The notes beneath the pieces were generated by a model, which ran no database searches, was not told the origin of the DNA, and was given only the letters and a program-made list of their open reading frames with translations. From NCBI RefSeq assembly GCF_014982975.1, contig NZ_JADCKL010000002.1, forward strand, positions 62,001 through 126,000: a stretch of DNA of 64,000 nucleotides, in the 5' to 3' direction. Of the stretch, positions 1 through 9,654 are shown piece by piece; positions within the stretch are counted from its first letter, which is position 1; every line of letters starts with the position of its first letter. The DNA is from Claveliimonas monacensis. Lineage in GTDB: Bacteria > Bacillota > Clostridia > Lachnospirales > Lachnospiraceae. A program made the translations under genes and the position numbers.

Positions 1-2
1 TG

Positions 3-755
3 CGATACGTAAATGCCGGGGAAAAGTGTTTCTTTTCCCTGGCTTCTGTCATACTCTGCATTGTCAGCCGTTCCATACCAGCCGCCCTTCTCCTCCTTCT
101 GGCCTCCACATACCTGACAGTCCAAAGAGGAGGCATTTTTCTTGGCAGATGGCTGAAATATCTGACCCTGCCCCTGTTTTTTCTCCTCCTTAGCACAGGC
201 GCCATCCTGATCAATATTTCCCAGGTTCCCCTGGATGCCTTCGCCCTGCCGGTGGGCTCACTCTATCTGACAGGGAGCCGGGAAGGTGTGTTTCAGGCCG
301 TGCAGCTGATCCTGACTGCCCTGGCCTGTGTGTCCGCCCTTTTCTTCCTGTCTTTCAACACACCCATGACAGACATCCTGGCCGTGCTGGAGTCCTGCCG
401 CCTGCCCCGCCTTCTCATCGAGCTTATGATGCTCACCTACCGGTTCATTTTCCTCCTTCTGGAAAACGCCTCCTCCATGCTTCTTTCCCAGAACGCCAGG
501 CTTGGAAATAAAGATCTGCGCACAAGCCTTAAATCCCGTGGGCTCCTGGCCTCCATGCTCTTCATCCGCGCCATGAGGCAGGCCGGCTCTCTCTACGACG
601 CCATGGAGTCCCGCTGCTACGACGGTCAGATCCGGGTACTGCGCGAACATCAGCCTCCCCGCCGGGGAGAGATCCTCTGTATCGCAGCCTTTGAACTGCT
701 GCTCCTCCTTCTGGCCCTGCTGCCCTCCGCAGCCCCAGCCGGTTGGATCATGTAG
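3..755 (+). CDS. cbiQ: Cobalt ECF transporter transmembrane subunit CbiQ (5' end outside window)
   Basis: This reading frame is open to the left window edge, so only the C-terminal ~250 residues are present. It is very hydrophobic with several membrane segments. It has the CbiQ/EcfT-type cytoplasmic coupling region after the last long helix, including RLPRLLIELMMLTYRF and a Lys/Arg-rich stretch with an Ala-Arg-Gly-like helix (KSRGLLASMLFIRAMRQA). EcfT subunits join the ATPases to the substrate-binding membrane protein (CbiM/CbiN for cobalt). The frame stops 11 nt before the cbiO start and cbiK follows, which fits Co2+ uptake for B12 synthesis rather than nickel or a vitamin. cbiM/cbiN would be expected just left of the window. 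Confidence 0.88.
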   Translation, partial: RYVNAGEKCFFSLASVILCIVSRSIPAALLLLLASTYLTVQRGGIFLGRWLKYLTLPLFFLLLSTGAILINISQVPLDAFALPVGSLYLTGSREGVFQAVQLILTALACVSALFFLSFNTPMTDILAVLESCRLPRLLIELMMLTYRFIFLLLENASSMLLSQNARLGNKDLRTSLKSRGLLASMLFIRAMRQAGSLYDAMESRCYDGQIRVLREHQPPRRGEILCIAAFELLLLLLALLPSAAPAGWIM

Positions 756-766
756 AAAGGAAGTTT

Positions 767-1636
767 ATGAGCGATTTTATTCTTGAAGCGAGACATGTAT
801 CTTACTCTTATGGAAGCGGGGAAGAGCCTTCCCTGAAAGACCTGTCCCTGTCCATCCGGCGGGGCAGCCGCACGGCAGTCATGGGGTCCAACGGCTCCGG
901 GAAATCCACCTTCTTCCTATGCTGCAACGGCATCCTGCGTCCGGATGAGGGACAGATATACTATGACGGCCAGCCTGTCACTTACCGGAAGAAGGAACTG
1001 CTGGACCTGCGCAAAAAGGTGGGGATCGTATTCCAGAACCCGGACATGCAGCTCTTTTCTGCCAGCGTGTACCAGGAGATCTCCTTTGGCCCTCTCAATC
1101 TGGGACTTTCTGAGACGGAAGCCAAAAGAGAGGTGGAGGAGGTCATCCAGAAGTTGGGCATCGCCCCCTTCCGCCATCGTCCCGCCCACGCCCTGAGCGG
1201 AGGACAGAAAAAGCAGGTGGCCCTGGCGGACATCCTGGTCATGCACCCGGAGCTTCTCATCCTTGACGAGCCCTTTGCCGCCCTGGACCCAAGCCACGTC
1301 CGAATCATCCGGGATATGATCCAGTCCCTGGGCGAGGACCGGTCCATGACAGTCGTCACCGCCACCCACGACACGGGCTTCGCCCTCTCTTGGGCCGACG
1401 AAGTCATCCTCTTCAGGGAGGGACAGGTGCTGGCCCAGGGGACGCCCGCCCGAATTCTGACAGATAGGGAACTGCTGTCTAAGACCAGCCTGGAGGTACC
1501 CGCCGTCATACAGGTCTTCGAAAACCTGCAGGCCGCAGGGATTCTTTCGAAGGGTCTGCCCTCCCCGAAAAGTTTTGAACAGCTTAACATGTATATAAAA
1601 AGAACTGCACATAAGGAGAATACACATGGAACATAA
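767..1636 (+). CDS. cbiO: Cobalt ECF transporter ATP-binding protein CbiO
   Basis: ABC ATPase of 289 residues that powers the CbiMNQO cobalt uptake system on the cytoplasmic face. Walker A (GSNGSGKST) is at about residues 40-48, the LSGGQ signature at 143-147 and Walker B (LLILDEP) at 163-169. The Q-loop lies in VFQNPDMQLF, typical of ECF ATPases. The ATG at 767 is chosen because AGAAAGGAAG precedes it by 6-8 nt. An in-frame TTG at 743 overlaps cbiQ and has no such site. The gene overlaps cbiK by 11 bp, so the two are translationally linked. Confidence 0.93.
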   Translation: MSDFILEARHVSYSYGSGEEPSLKDLSLSIRRGSRTAVMGSNGSGKSTFFLCCNGILRPDEGQIYYDGQPVTYRKKELLDLRKKVGIVFQNPDMQLFSASVYQEISFGPLNLGLSETEAKREVEEVIQKLGIAPFRHRPAHALSGGQKKQVALADILVMHPELLILDEPFAALDPSHVRIIRDMIQSLGEDRSMTVVTATHDTGFALSWADEVILFREGQVLAQGTPARILTDRELLSKTSLEVPAVIQVFENLQAAGILSKGLPSPKSFEQLNMYIKRTAHKENTHGT

Positions 1637-2405
1637 AGGACTTCTTGTAGTCAGCTTCGGCACCAGCTACCCGGAGACAAGAAAAAAGAATATCGAACAT
1701 CTGGAAACACTGCTTGCGGAGGCATTTCCGGACCGCACCTTCTACCGCGCCTACACAAGCGGCATGATCCGCAAGAAACTGTGGGAGCGGGACCAGATCC
1801 TGATCCCCAGCGTAAAGGAAGCTGCCCAGGCAGCGCTGGAAGATGGGATCACAGACCTTCTTGTCCAGCCCACACACATCATGAACGGCATTGAAAACGA
1901 CCAGATGAAGGAGGATATCTTAAGTCTGGAGAGCCATTTTGATAAGATCTCTTTCGGCGATCCTCTCATTTCCAGCACAGAGGATCAATTTGCAGTCATT
2001 GAGGCTCTAATGGAAGAGCTGCCCTGCCTCTCAGACCAGGAGGCCCTCGTCTTTATGGGCCACGGCAGCACGCACCACGCCAACACTCTCTACGCCGCCC
2101 TGGACTACGCTTTCAAGCAGGCAGGCTACCCGGGCGTATATGTGGGCACTGTGGAGGCTTACCCGGATGTGCAGGCTGTGCTGGCGCAGCTGAGAGAAAA
2201 GGACATCCGCCGGGTCTACCTGACGCCTTTCATGCTGGTGGCAGGCGACCATGCCAGCAACGACCTGGCAGGTGAGGAGACGGACTCCTGGAACAGTCTT
2301 TTCAGGGCAGAGGGGTACGAGACTTCCTGCATTTTAAAAGGCCTGGGCGAGTATGACGGCATCTGTGATCTCTATGTCCGCCACGCCCGCCAGGCCCTTC
2401 TTTGA
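1626..2405 (+). CDS. cbiK: Sirohydrochlorin cobaltochelatase CbiK
   Basis: 259-residue class II chelatase that inserts Co2+ into sirohydrochlorin, the step that commits it to the anaerobic cobalamin pathway. The two metal-binding/catalytic histidines known from Salmonella CbiK match His146 (MGHGSTHHAN) and His209 (VAGDHASND). The N-terminus LLVVSFGTSYPETR is family-typical. No signal peptide is seen, unlike periplasmic CbiK forms. Its ATG lies inside the end of cbiO, so cobalt import and chelation are co-expressed. It is transcribed toward the minus-strand cobalamin operon, which ends 42 bp away. Confidence 0.95.
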   Translation: MEHKGLLVVSFGTSYPETRKKNIEHLETLLAEAFPDRTFYRAYTSGMIRKKLWERDQILIPSVKEAAQAALEDGITDLLVQPTHIMNGIENDQMKEDILSLESHFDKISFGDPLISSTEDQFAVIEALMEELPCLSDQEALVFMGHGSTHHANTLYAALDYAFKQAGYPGVYVGTVEAYPDVQAVLAQLREKDIRRVYLTPFMLVAGDHASNDLAGEETDSWNSLFRAEGYETSCILKGLGEYDGICDLYVRHARQALL

Positions 2406-2419
2406 TGTCAAACCTGTTG

Positions 2420-2446
2420 GCAAAACTATCTTTGCTCTATTTCTTT
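2420..2446 (+). terminator. Possible weak terminator after cbiK
   Basis: In the 42-bp gap between the convergent genes there is a short stem (GCAAA/TTTGC, 6-nt loop) followed by a T-rich run (TCTATTTCTTTTTTA) on the plus strand. The stem has only 5 bp, so this is a weak call. No good terminator for the minus-strand operon is visible in the gap. Confidence 0.3.
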
Positions 2447-2447
2447 T

Positions 2448-3101
2448 TTATTCCACGCCATCCCGTGCCATGTACAGGATGGCATTGCAGATAGCGGCGG
2501 CAATATTGCTGCCGCCTTTTCTTCCCCTTGCCACAATGGATGGCACGTCTTTTTCCAGGAGCATCTCTTTTGCAGCCACCACATTGACAAACCCAACCGG
2601 CACGCCGATCACCAGGGCCGGATCGATCTTTCCCTGATCCAGCAGGGCGCAGATCTCCACCAGGGCTGTGGGGGCATTGCCTACTGCCAGGATGAGGGGC
2701 CGGTCTGTCTCTTCTGCCAGAGCTGCCGCCTTTTTCATGCTGGCCACAGCCCGGGTCGTCCCCTCTTCTTTGGCAGCCTTTGCCACGTCCGGGTCCGCCA
2801 TGAAGCAGACCGCCTCCCCGCCAAAGGAGGCGAGGACCTTCTTGTTGACCCCTGCTTTTCCCATGTTGGTGTCTGTAACGATGAGAGCGCCGGACCGGAC
2901 CGCCTCCAGGGCTCTCCTCACAGCTCCGGGTGAGAAGACAAGGGTATCCGCATAGTCAAAATCCGCACTGGTGTGGATACACCTCTTTATGACAGGCTCC
3001 TCCAGAGGATCAAAAGACCTCTCTCCCAGCTCCTGGCTGATGATCTCAAAGCTTCTCTTTTCTATATTTTCCGGCAGCACCTGCTCCAGTTTCTCTGTCA
3101 T
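2448..3101 (-). CDS. cbiC: Cobalt-precorrin-8 methylmutase CbiC
   Basis: 217 residues, normal for the CobH/CbiC family. The enzyme moves the C11 methyl group to C12, converting cobalt-precorrin-8 to cobyrinate. The conserved proton-donating histidine appears as His43 in RCIHTSADFDY. The family motifs ALIVTDTNMGKAGVN and VGVPVGFVNV are also present. GGAAGGAGA precedes the ATG. It is the last gene of the 18-gene minus-strand cobalamin operon and starts 32 nt after cbiP ends. Confidence 0.95.
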   Translation of the reverse strand: MTEKLEQVLPENIEKRSFEIISQELGERSFDPLEEPVIKRCIHTSADFDYADTLVFSPGAVRRALEAVRSGALIVTDTNMGKAGVNKKVLASFGGEAVCFMADPDVAKAAKEEGTTRAVASMKKAAALAEETDRPLILAVGNAPTALVEICALLDQGKIDPALVIGVPVGFVNVVAAKEMLLEKDVPSIVARGRKGGSNIAAAICNAILYMARDGVE

Positions 3102-3133
3102 AGTTTTCCCGTCTCCTTCCCTCTGTGTGCACT

Positions 3134-4645
3134 CTACAGCCCCTCCCCGATGATGCGGTACACCGCCTCCATATCCAGGGAGGCCCGAAGTCCCTCCGCC
3201 AGCAGGCGGTACTGGTCCTCCTTGTATGTTTTAAAATCCATTCCTTCTCCCAGGTCCTCCAGGGCAATGCCCTTTGCCGCAGCCAGTTTCTCCAGGATAG
3301 CGCCGGAGATCTCCCGGCTGTCAAAGATCCCGTGGATGTACGTTCCGGCCGCATGTCCCCGGCATATGCCCAGGATACGGTCCTCCTTCCGGGCCAGGAT
3401 CTGCACATACCCCCGGTCTGTGTCAACTTCCGTGTCGCCCATGTGGATCTCATACCCCTCGTATGTCCGGCCGGACAGGGCTGCCCAGGGCCCTGTCAGC
3501 TCTTCCATCCTGCCCTTGGCCTGCGTAGTCACTTTGGACCGCCCGAAAATCGTCCGCACCGGGAGCAGCCCCATGCCCCTCATAGAGCCGCCGGCTTCCA
3601 CACCGTGGGGGTCTGCGATCTCCTCTCCCATCATCTGGTAGCCGCCGCAGATACCAAAGACAGGCACCCCTTTTTCTGCCAGCTTCAAGATGGAAGCCTC
3701 CAGCCCTGACATCCGCAGCCACCGCAGATCTTCCATCGTATTTTTGCTTCCAGGCAGAAGGATCAGATCCGGCTCCTTCAGCTGCCGCACGCCGGAGACG
3801 TAGCGGACCGAGACACCGGCGCGGCTCTCCAGCGGAGCCAGATCTGTGTAGTTGGAAATCTTGGGGAGCCGGATGACAGCAATGTCCAAAAGCCCGGGCT
3901 TTCCCTTTTCTCCGCCATCCCGCAGTCTCTCCGAGATGCTGTCCTCCTCCTCTATGTCCACCTGCATCATGGGCACCACGCCTACCACAGGGATGCGGGT
4001 CTTCTCCTCTAACATGGCAATACCCGGGTCCAGAATGGTCTTGTCTCCCCGGAATTTATTGATGATGAGCCCTTTGATCCGGGATCTCTCCTCCTCTTCT
4101 AAAAGGGCTGCTGTGCCGTAGAGCTGGGCAAAGACGCCCCCTCTGTCAATATCTCCCGCCAGCAGTACAGGCGCATCCAGCATCCGGGCCAGCCCCATGT
4201 TGACAATGTCGTTTTCCTTCAGATTGATCTCCGCCGGGCTGCCGGCTCCCTCCACCACGATGACATCGTACTGGTCCGCCAGCTTCCGGTAAGATTCCAG
4301 GATCACCGGGACAAGCTCCTTTTTGTAGGAAAAATACTCTCTGGCGCTCATATTGCCAAGCACCTTCCCGTTCACAATGACCTGGGAGCCTGTGTCCGTG
4401 GTAGGTTTCAAAAGGACCGGATTCATAAGGACAGAAGGCTCGGTCCCGGCCGCCTCTGCCTGAACCACCTGGGCCCTTCCCATCTCCAGCCCCTCCGCTG
4501 TGATGTAGGAATTGAGGGCCATGTTCTGGGATTTGAAGGGAGCTGCCCGCAGCCCGTCCTCCTTCAGGATCCGGCACAGCCCTGCCACAAGGAGGCTCTT
4601 TCCCGCCCCGGACATGGTCCCCTGTATCATGATCACTTTTGCCAT
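3134..4645 (-). CDS. cbiP: Cobyric acid synthase CbiP
   Basis: 503-residue glutamine-dependent amidase that adds four amides (b, d, e and g) to adenosylcobyrinic acid a,c-diamide. The N-terminal dethiobiotin-synthetase-like ATPase has a P-loop at residues 9-17 (GTMSGAGKS). The C-terminal class I glutamine amidotransferase domain has its nucleophile at Cys333 ([12 protein letters not shown]) and the partner His in TYIHGIFDS near residue 440. Its start overlaps the cobD end by 13 bp. Confidence 0.96.
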   Translation of the reverse strand: MAKVIMIQGTMSGAGKSLLVAGLCRILKEDGLRAAPFKSQNMALNSYITAEGLEMGRAQVVQAEAAGTEPSVLMNPVLLKPTTDTGSQVIVNGKVLGNMSAREYFSYKKELVPVILESYRKLADQYDVIVVEGAGSPAEINLKENDIVNMGLARMLDAPVLLAGDIDRGGVFAQLYGTAALLEEEERSRIKGLIINKFRGDKTILDPGIAMLEEKTRIPVVGVVPMMQVDIEEEDSISERLRDGGEKGKPGLLDIAVIRLPKISNYTDLAPLESRAGVSVRYVSGVRQLKEPDLILLPGSKNTMEDLRWLRMSGLEASILKLAEKGVPVFGICGGYQMMGEEIADPHGVEAGGSMRGMGLLPVRTIFGRSKVTTQAKGRMEELTGPWAALSGRTYEGYEIHMGDTEVDTDRGYVQILARKEDRILGICRGHAAGTYIHGIFDSREISGAILEKLAAAKGIALEDLGEGMDFKTYKEDQYRLLAEGLRASLDMEAVYRIIGEGL

Positions 4646-5700
4646 CTGTCTGTCTCCTTCTCTTTCATGGTCTTCCCGAGGACTTCCAAAAGGACCTGGT
4701 TCTCCTTGCGCGTCCGCACACCGATCCGCCAGGTCCCTGCCCTAAGACCGGGGAAGCTTGCTCCGTCCCGTATATAGATCCCCTCCGCCAGACATGCTTC
4801 CTGGAGATCTTCCGGCCCTTCAAATAAAAGAAATGTGGTGTCGGAGGGCCACACATGAAATCCCAGCGCACTAAGCTTACAGGACAGACACTCCCGCTCT
4901 CGCAGGAGATACTCCCCTGACTTCCGGGCAAATTCCTCTTCCTTCAGTGCAGCGCACCCGGCCATCTGGGCCGGCCAGGACACGTTCCAGGGAGGCAGCA
5001 TCTGCCGGACCTTCTCCGCCTTCTCCCTGCTGCCTGCCGCCAGCCAGCCCAGCCGCAGCCCCGGCATGGCATACATCTTCGTAAAGGCCCGCAGCACCAG
5101 AAGCTCCGGACAGTCCCGCTGCAGGGGCAGGGCAGAGGCCGCCTCCCCCTCCCGGGTCAGGTCCAGGAAACACTCGTCCACCACCAGCGTGATCTGCCTA
5201 TCATGGCAGGCGCGGGCCAGCTCCTTCAAAATATCCGCGGGGACCAGCCTGCCGGTAGGATTGTTTGGATGGCACAGAAAGACCATCTCCAGTCCCGGTT
5301 CTTCCCACACCCTGCGGACCAGCTCCCGGGATACCAGCCAGTCATCCTCCTCTCTTAGAAAGAAGCGCTGCACCTGACATCCCCGGGCGGCAAGGGCCCG
5401 CTCATACTCCCCGAAGGAGGGGGCGCAGACAAGCGCTTTTTTCGGCTGCAGAGCCGCCGTGATCCCCCAGATCAGCTCCGCCGCCCCGCTGCCTGCCACG
5501 ATCTGATCGAGCGGTATGAGGAAGGCGGAAGCGATTGCCTGCCGAAGCTTTCTCTGCTCTGGGTCCGGGTAGCGGAAAGACTCCTCCACCCCCCGGGCAG
5601 CCGCCTCCCTGACCGCCGCCGGCATGCCAAAGGGATTGACATTGACTGAGAAGTCGATCCGTATATCTTTGTCGTAAATATTTCCTCCGTGTTCTTCCAT
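4633..5700 (-). CDS. cobD: CobD-like threonine-phosphate decarboxylase
   Basis: 355-residue PLP fold-type I enzyme, related to histidinol-phosphate aminotransferase. In B12 synthesis CobD decarboxylates L-threonine-O-3-phosphate to (R)-1-amino-2-propanol phosphate, the linker for the nucleotide loop. The Schiff-base lysine is Lys208 in [11 protein letters not shown], and NNPTG lies at 146-150. The N-terminus HGGN...[10 protein letters not shown] is typical of CobD rather than HisC. Context (cbiB before, cbiP after) strongly supports the cobalamin role. No threonine kinase (PduX) is seen in the window. Confidence 0.92.
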   Translation of the reverse strand: MEEHGGNIYDKDIRIDFSVNVNPFGMPAAVREAAARGVEESFRYPDPEQRKLRQAIASAFLIPLDQIVAGSGAAELIWGITAALQPKKALVCAPSFGEYERALAARGCQVQRFFLREEDDWLVSRELVRRVWEEPGLEMVFLCHPNNPTGRLVPADILKELARACHDRQITLVVDECFLDLTREGEAASALPLQRDCPELLVLRAFTKMYAMPGLRLGWLAAGSREKAEKVRQMLPPWNVSWPAQMAGCAALKEEEFARKSGEYLLRERECLSCKLSALGFHVWPSDTTFLLFEGPEDLQEACLAEGIYIRDGASFPGLRAGTWRIGVRTRKENQVLLEVLGKTMKEKETDRWQK

Positions 5701-5719
5701 CGCATCCTACCTCAATCTT

Positions 5720-6688
5720 CTACAGTATCCAGATGACCGCCGCCTTCAAAGCTCCCAGCACGAGGAGCTGCAGGAGGGCAGTGACATATTCCAGGCGGCA
5801 GGCCCTGGCGATATCCTGTCTCTCTACAGGCCGGATGTCATCTCCGATAAAGGGCTTTTTAAAGAGCTTCCCAAAGTACCAGGCGTCCCCCGCCAGGCGC
5901 ACGTTCAGGGCCCCGGCCATGACCGCCTCGGTGTGGGCCGCGTTGGGGCTCTTGTGCTTCTTCCGATCCCGCTTGAAGATCCGCCAGGCATTCTTCCCGT
6001 CGTACCCGGCAAGGAAAGCAGCGGCGATCATAAAATGAGCGCTCAGACGGGCGGGGATAAAGTTTGCCGCATCGTCCAGCCGGGCAGCGCAGGTGCCGAA
6101 ATACTGGTATGTTTCATTCTTATATCCCACCATGGAGTCCATGGTGTTCACCGCCTTGTAGGCGATTCCTCCCAGGGGGCCTGCCAGGATCATATAGAAG
6201 AGCGGCGCTGTGACGCCGTCGGATGTGTTCTCCGCCACCGTCTCCACTGCCGCCTTTATGACCCCCTCTTCTGTCAGATCCCGGGTGTCCCTGCCCACGA
6301 TCATGGAGACGGCCCGGCGGCCCGCCTCAAGCCCTTCTTGTTCCAGTGCCTCCTGGACTTTCATGCTCTCCACCCGCAGAGATTTTGCCGCCAGCATCTG
6401 CCAGCAGAATATGCAGGAGAGCAAAAAAGAAAGAAGGGGGTGAATAAAGGAAAGAAGAAGAAGGAGCAAAGCCGGCAGCCCCACCGAGATAAGAAGAGTC
6501 AGGATGACCAGAAGGCCACCCGCCCATCTCTCCCCTGTCTTACCCGACGGAAAAATCCGCCGGAGAATTCTCTCCAGCCTGCTGATGACCCAGCCCATCC
6601 CCTGTACCGGGTGCCAGAGCCCTCTTGGGTCCCCCAGGATAAAATCAAGTATAGATCCGATGATCAATGCCGCAAGTGACTGTACCAT
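5720..6688 (-). CDS. cbiB: Adenosylcobinamide-phosphate synthase CbiB
   Basis: 322-residue membrane protein that joins aminopropanol (phosphate) to adenosylcobyric acid. Family motifs are ILGDPRGLWHPVQGMGWVI near the N-terminus, ETVAENTSDGVTAPLFY, and PNAAHTEAVMAGAL in the cytoplasmic part. There are about four membrane segments. The ATG at 6688 has GGAAGGA upstream. A longer frame runs up to 6763 but would overlap the cobC-like gene further without a better site. It overlaps that gene by 44 bp. Confidence 0.94.
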   Translation of the reverse strand: MVQSLAALIIGSILDFILGDPRGLWHPVQGMGWVISRLERILRRIFPSGKTGERWAGGLLVILTLLISVGLPALLLLLLSFIHPLLSFLLSCIFCWQMLAAKSLRVESMKVQEALEQEGLEAGRRAVSMIVGRDTRDLTEEGVIKAAVETVAENTSDGVTAPLFYMILAGPLGGIAYKAVNTMDSMVGYKNETYQYFGTCAARLDDAANFIPARLSAHFMIAAAFLAGYDGKNAWRIFKRDRKKHKSPNAAHTEAVMAGALNVRLAGDAWYFGKLFKKPFIGDDIRPVERQDIARACRLEYVTALLQLLVLGALKAAVIWIL

Positions 6689-7250
6689 CCAGCTGTCCTT
6701 CCTTCCATTTCGTCTCGTCGATCTCCAGTATGTAGCCCTCTCCGTTCTCCACGTTCCAGCCATAGTAGCTGCTGCCCTCTATGACCTGAGAGAGGACTGC
6801 CATGATAACGCCCCCGTGGACGCAGCATACAATGGAGCGGTAGCCTCTCTGTCTGCTTGTCTCCACTGTTTCCCGCAGTGTCTCCAGACACCGGGCATTA
6901 AAAGCAGGGATGCTCTCCCCTCCGGGAAAGGTATCCGCCCCTTCCGTTCCGATAAAGGCATCGTAAGCCGGATCTCCCAGCAGCTCCTCATGGGTCTTCC
7001 CTTCCAGTATACCAAAATCACACTCCCGGAATCCTTCCGCCAGTTCCGGCCTGCATCCCCCAAAAATGGTCTCCGCCGTCTGGATGCAGCGCAGCATGGG
7101 GCTGGAGAAAACATGGTCCGGCCGGGGATAGGTCCGCCCTCTCAGCGCCTCTAACCCCTCCCGGGACACAGGCTCATCCGTCCTGCCCCCGATAAACTTA
7201 TGTACTTTGTTTCCCTCTGTCTGTCCGTGACGGACCAGTATGATCTTCAT
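6645..7250 (-). CDS. cobC: Histidine phosphatase family protein, probable alpha-ribazole phosphatase
   Basis: 201 residues. The RHG triad (R7-H8-G9, in LVRHGQTEGN) and the second active-site histidine (VCCVHGGVIMAVL) identify the phosphoglycerate-mutase-like phosphatase fold. In cobalamin clusters this family removes the phosphate of alpha-ribazole-5'-phosphate or adenosylcobalamin-5'-phosphate (CobC). The fold is broad, so the role rests on its place between cobS and cbiB. It starts 5 nt after cobS. Confidence 0.85.
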   Translation of the reverse strand: MKIILVRHGQTEGNKVHKFIGGRTDEPVSREGLEALRGRTYPRPDHVFSSPMLRCIQTAETIFGGCRPELAEGFRECDFGILEGKTHEELLGDPAYDAFIGTEGADTFPGGESIPAFNARCLETLRETVETSRQRGYRSIVCCVHGGVIMAVLSQVIEGSSYYGWNVENGEGYILEIDETKWKEGQLDGTVTCGIDHRIYT

Positions 7251-7255
7251 CTTCT

Positions 7256-8014
7256 CTATCCTGTCACCGCCATGGCCAGCAGGATGGCCAGCTCACAGAG
7301 CTGGACAAAATAGCCTGCCAGATCCCCGGTGATCCCTCCGAATTGTTTTCTGCTCATGTGATAGTACCAGCCAAAGACTGCCGCCGCCGCTGCCGCTGTC
7401 ACCCCGCCTCTCCAGCCGCCGAGGCACAAAAGAAGCGCGCCCTCCAGGGTAAGGAGAAGAGCAAGGAAAAGGACGGCCCGCCGCTTTCTGGCTTTTTCGG
7501 CAAACATTGTCACATAGGAACCGCTCTTCTTTGCCTTGGGGAAGCAGAGCACCGACAGACCGCTCAACGTCCGGCTCACCATGTATCCCAGGCAGACGCA
7601 GACAAGCCCCCTTCCCGGCTCCAGAGCACACCAGGCGCCAAAGGAGAGGACCAGATACAGACCGCACCCCATGACCGCAAAGGCGCCTGTGTGGCTGTCC
7701 TTTAAGATGTCCAGTTTTTTCTCCCTGTCTCCGCAGGAAGCCAGGGCATCCTTTGTGTCCATGTACCCGTCCATGTGGATGCCGCCGGAGATCCAAAGGG
7801 GCAGGGCCGTCAGGATGGCCGCCAGCAAAAAGGCGGACAGCCCAAGGACATGCCCTCCCTGGCAGCAGGCCCAGGCAAGCCCCCCCATGACCGTTCCCAC
7901 AAAGGGAAAATAGCACATGACGTAATCCATGGAAGAATGCTCCCAGTCCGGCTGGGGCACCGGGATGCGGGAGTACATGCTGAAGGCAATGAGAAAGCTG
8001 TTGACCTGTTTCAT
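7256..8014 (-). CDS. cobS: Adenosylcobinamide-GDP ribazoletransferase CobS
   Basis: 252-residue integral membrane enzyme that couples adenosylcobinamide-GDP to alpha-ribazole (phosphate), the last assembly step of the nucleotide loop. CobS motifs seen are SRIPVP near residue 16, GGIHMDGYMDTKDAL and GGITGDLAGYFVQLCEL. Many hydrophobic helices are present. It overlaps cobU by 4 bp (ATGA-type), indicating coupled translation. Confidence 0.95.
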   Translation of the reverse strand: MKQVNSFLIAFSMYSRIPVPQPDWEHSSMDYVMCYFPFVGTVMGGLAWACCQGGHVLGLSAFLLAAILTALPLWISGGIHMDGYMDTKDALASCGDREKKLDILKDSHTGAFAVMGCGLYLVLSFGAWCALEPGRGLVCVCLGYMVSRTLSGLSVLCFPKAKKSGSYVTMFAEKARKRRAVLFLALLLTLEGALLLCLGGWRGGVTAAAAAAVFGWYYHMSRKQFGGITGDLAGYFVQLCELAILLAMAVTG

Positions 8015-8556
8015 CGGCTCTCCACCTCACTTAAGATCTCCCCGCCCTTGAGCACCAGGGGCAGGCCGAACTTCACTTCCACCACCACGTCCGCCTCCTT
8101 AGCCAGCATCTGGTTCACCCGGCCGGAGGCCTTTACATACCTGCGCATCTCCGGGTCCATGGGCACCTCCGAGAAGGCATCCTGGGCAATAACGATAAGG
8201 TCTTCCGCCTGTTCTTTCAGGTGCCGGATGCCCTCCATGATATAGGCCGGTATATCCTCCGCCTGTTTCGCCTCGGGGCTGTACATCTCATTGGCCAACA
8301 GGTTGGTCATGCACTCCAGAAGCACAAGCCGCTCCCCGGATATATCCAGGCTCTCCAGGGCCAGCCCCTGCTCCACAGTGCGGAAATTCTTTCCCTCCCG
8401 CATTTTCCTGTGATCCCGGATCCTCTGTTCCATCTCCGCGTCAATATCTGTCAGAGTAGCCAGGTAAACCTTCTCCCCCGGGCACAGCTTCACAGCCAGG
8501 TCTTCCGCATAGGCGGATTTTCCACTGCCGCTCCCTCCAAAAATCATGTACAGCAT
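8011..8556 (-). CDS. cobU: Adenosylcobinamide kinase / guanylyltransferase CobU
   Basis: 181 residues. The P-loop GGSGSGKS spans residues 7-14. The conserved RIRDHRKMREGKNFRTVE contains the guanylylated-histidine region, and LLECMTNLLANEM resembles Walker B. The enzyme phosphorylates adenosylcobinamide and transfers GMP to it. AGGAG lies 8 nt before the ATG. It sits between cobT and cobS, an arrangement found in many cob operons. Confidence 0.95.
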   Translation of the reverse strand: MLYMIFGGSGSGKSAYAEDLAVKLCPGEKVYLATLTDIDAEMEQRIRDHRKMREGKNFRTVEQGLALESLDISGERLVLLECMTNLLANEMYSPEAKQAEDIPAYIMEGIRHLKEQAEDLIVIAQDAFSEVPMDPEMRRYVKASGRVNQMLAKEADVVVEVKFGLPLVLKGGEILSEVESR

Positions 8557-8577
8557 TTTTCTGTCTCCTCTCTCTTC

Positions 8578-9654
8578 CTATGCTTCTCCTCCCAGGGGCG
8601 TGTACGCCTCGATCTGGATGCCGTCAAAATCCGGCATCTTGCGGTAGACCTCCAGTGTCATGTCCAGAAGGGGCATCAGGGCCACAGCCCCGGTTCCTTC
8701 TCCCAGCTTCATGTGACATCCAATGAAGGCCTCCTTCCCCAGCTCCTTCAAGATCCGCTCCATGCCCGGCTCCCCGGACATGTGGGAGGGAAGGATATAA
8801 TCCCTGACTCCCGGCGCGATCCGGCAGGCCAGGAGCGCTGCCGCCGCCGAGATAAATCCGTCCATCACCACCGGGAGATGCTCCATGGCTCCGCCCAGGA
8901 ACACGCCTGCCAGACCTCCGATGTCAAATCCTCCCACCTTGGAGAGCACATCGATGGGGTCTGCCGGATCCGGCCGGTGCAGACTGATGGCCCGGCGGAT
9001 CACTTCCCGCTTTCTTTGAAGTCCTGCATCGGACAGACCTGCTCCCCTTCCGGAGAGCCCTTCCGGGTCCTCCTGCAAAAGGGCAGCGGCCACTGCGCTG
9101 CTGGTGGTGGTGTTGCCGATTCCCATCTCGCCTGTCAGGAGGATCTGGTATCCCTCCCTCTTCAGTCTCTTTGCCGCCCGGATGCCGGCACAGATAGAGT
9201 TGATGGCTTCCTCCCTGGTCATGGCAGGCTCTTTTGCCATGTTTTTTGTTCCATATGCCACCTTATCTGTGTACACCATGGTGTCCGCTGCCACGCCAAC
9301 GTCGACAGGGAACACATCCACCCCGACTGCCCGGCTCATCAAGCAGGCAGAGGTGAGTCCCCTGGCAAAATTGTCCGTGACCACGGCTGTGACGCTGCTG
9401 TCTGTCTGGGAGATACCCTCCTCCACCACGCCGTTGTCCGCGCACATGACGATGAGGCCTTTTTTGTCAATGGAGACATCCGCCGTTCCGGTGATGCCTG
9501 CCATCTGTATGACAGCGTCCTCCAGAGTTCCCAGGCCAAAGAGAGGCTTGGCGATGGAGAGCCATCTCTTCCGGCACTTTTCCCTGGCCGTCTCGTCGGG
9601 AGAGGGGATCTCGCTCTCTCCCGGTATTTTGATCTCACTGTCTCTTTCTTCCAT
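8578..9654 (-). CDS. cobT: Nicotinate-nucleotide--dimethylbenzimidazole phosphoribosyltransferase CobT
   Basis: 358-residue enzyme that activates the lower-ligand base to alpha-ribazole phosphate. The catalytic glutamate is in KLGEGTGAVALMPLLD near the C-terminus. GEMGIGNTTTSSAVAAALL and MCADNGVVEEGISQT are further family motifs. The ATG at 9654 follows GGCGG and overlaps cbiA by 20 bp. The frame is open further upstream, but that part is not family-like. No bza/bluB gene for making dimethylbenzimidazole is seen, so the base may be scavenged or be another benzimidazole or purine. Confidence 0.94.
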   Translation of the reverse strand: MEERDSEIKIPGESEIPSPDETAREKCRKRWLSIAKPLFGLGTLEDAVIQMAGITGTADVSIDKKGLIVMCADNGVVEEGISQTDSSVTAVVTDNFARGLTSACLMSRAVGVDVFPVDVGVAADTMVYTDKVAYGTKNMAKEPAMTREEAINSICAGIRAAKRLKREGYQILLTGEMGIGNTTTSSAVAAALLQEDPEGLSGRGAGLSDAGLQRKREVIRRAISLHRPDPADPIDVLSKVGGFDIGGLAGVFLGGAMEHLPVVMDGFISAAAALLACRIAPGVRDYILPSHMSGEPGMERILKELGKEAFIGCHMKLGEGTGAVALMPLLDMTLEVYRKMPDFDGIQIEAYTPLGGEA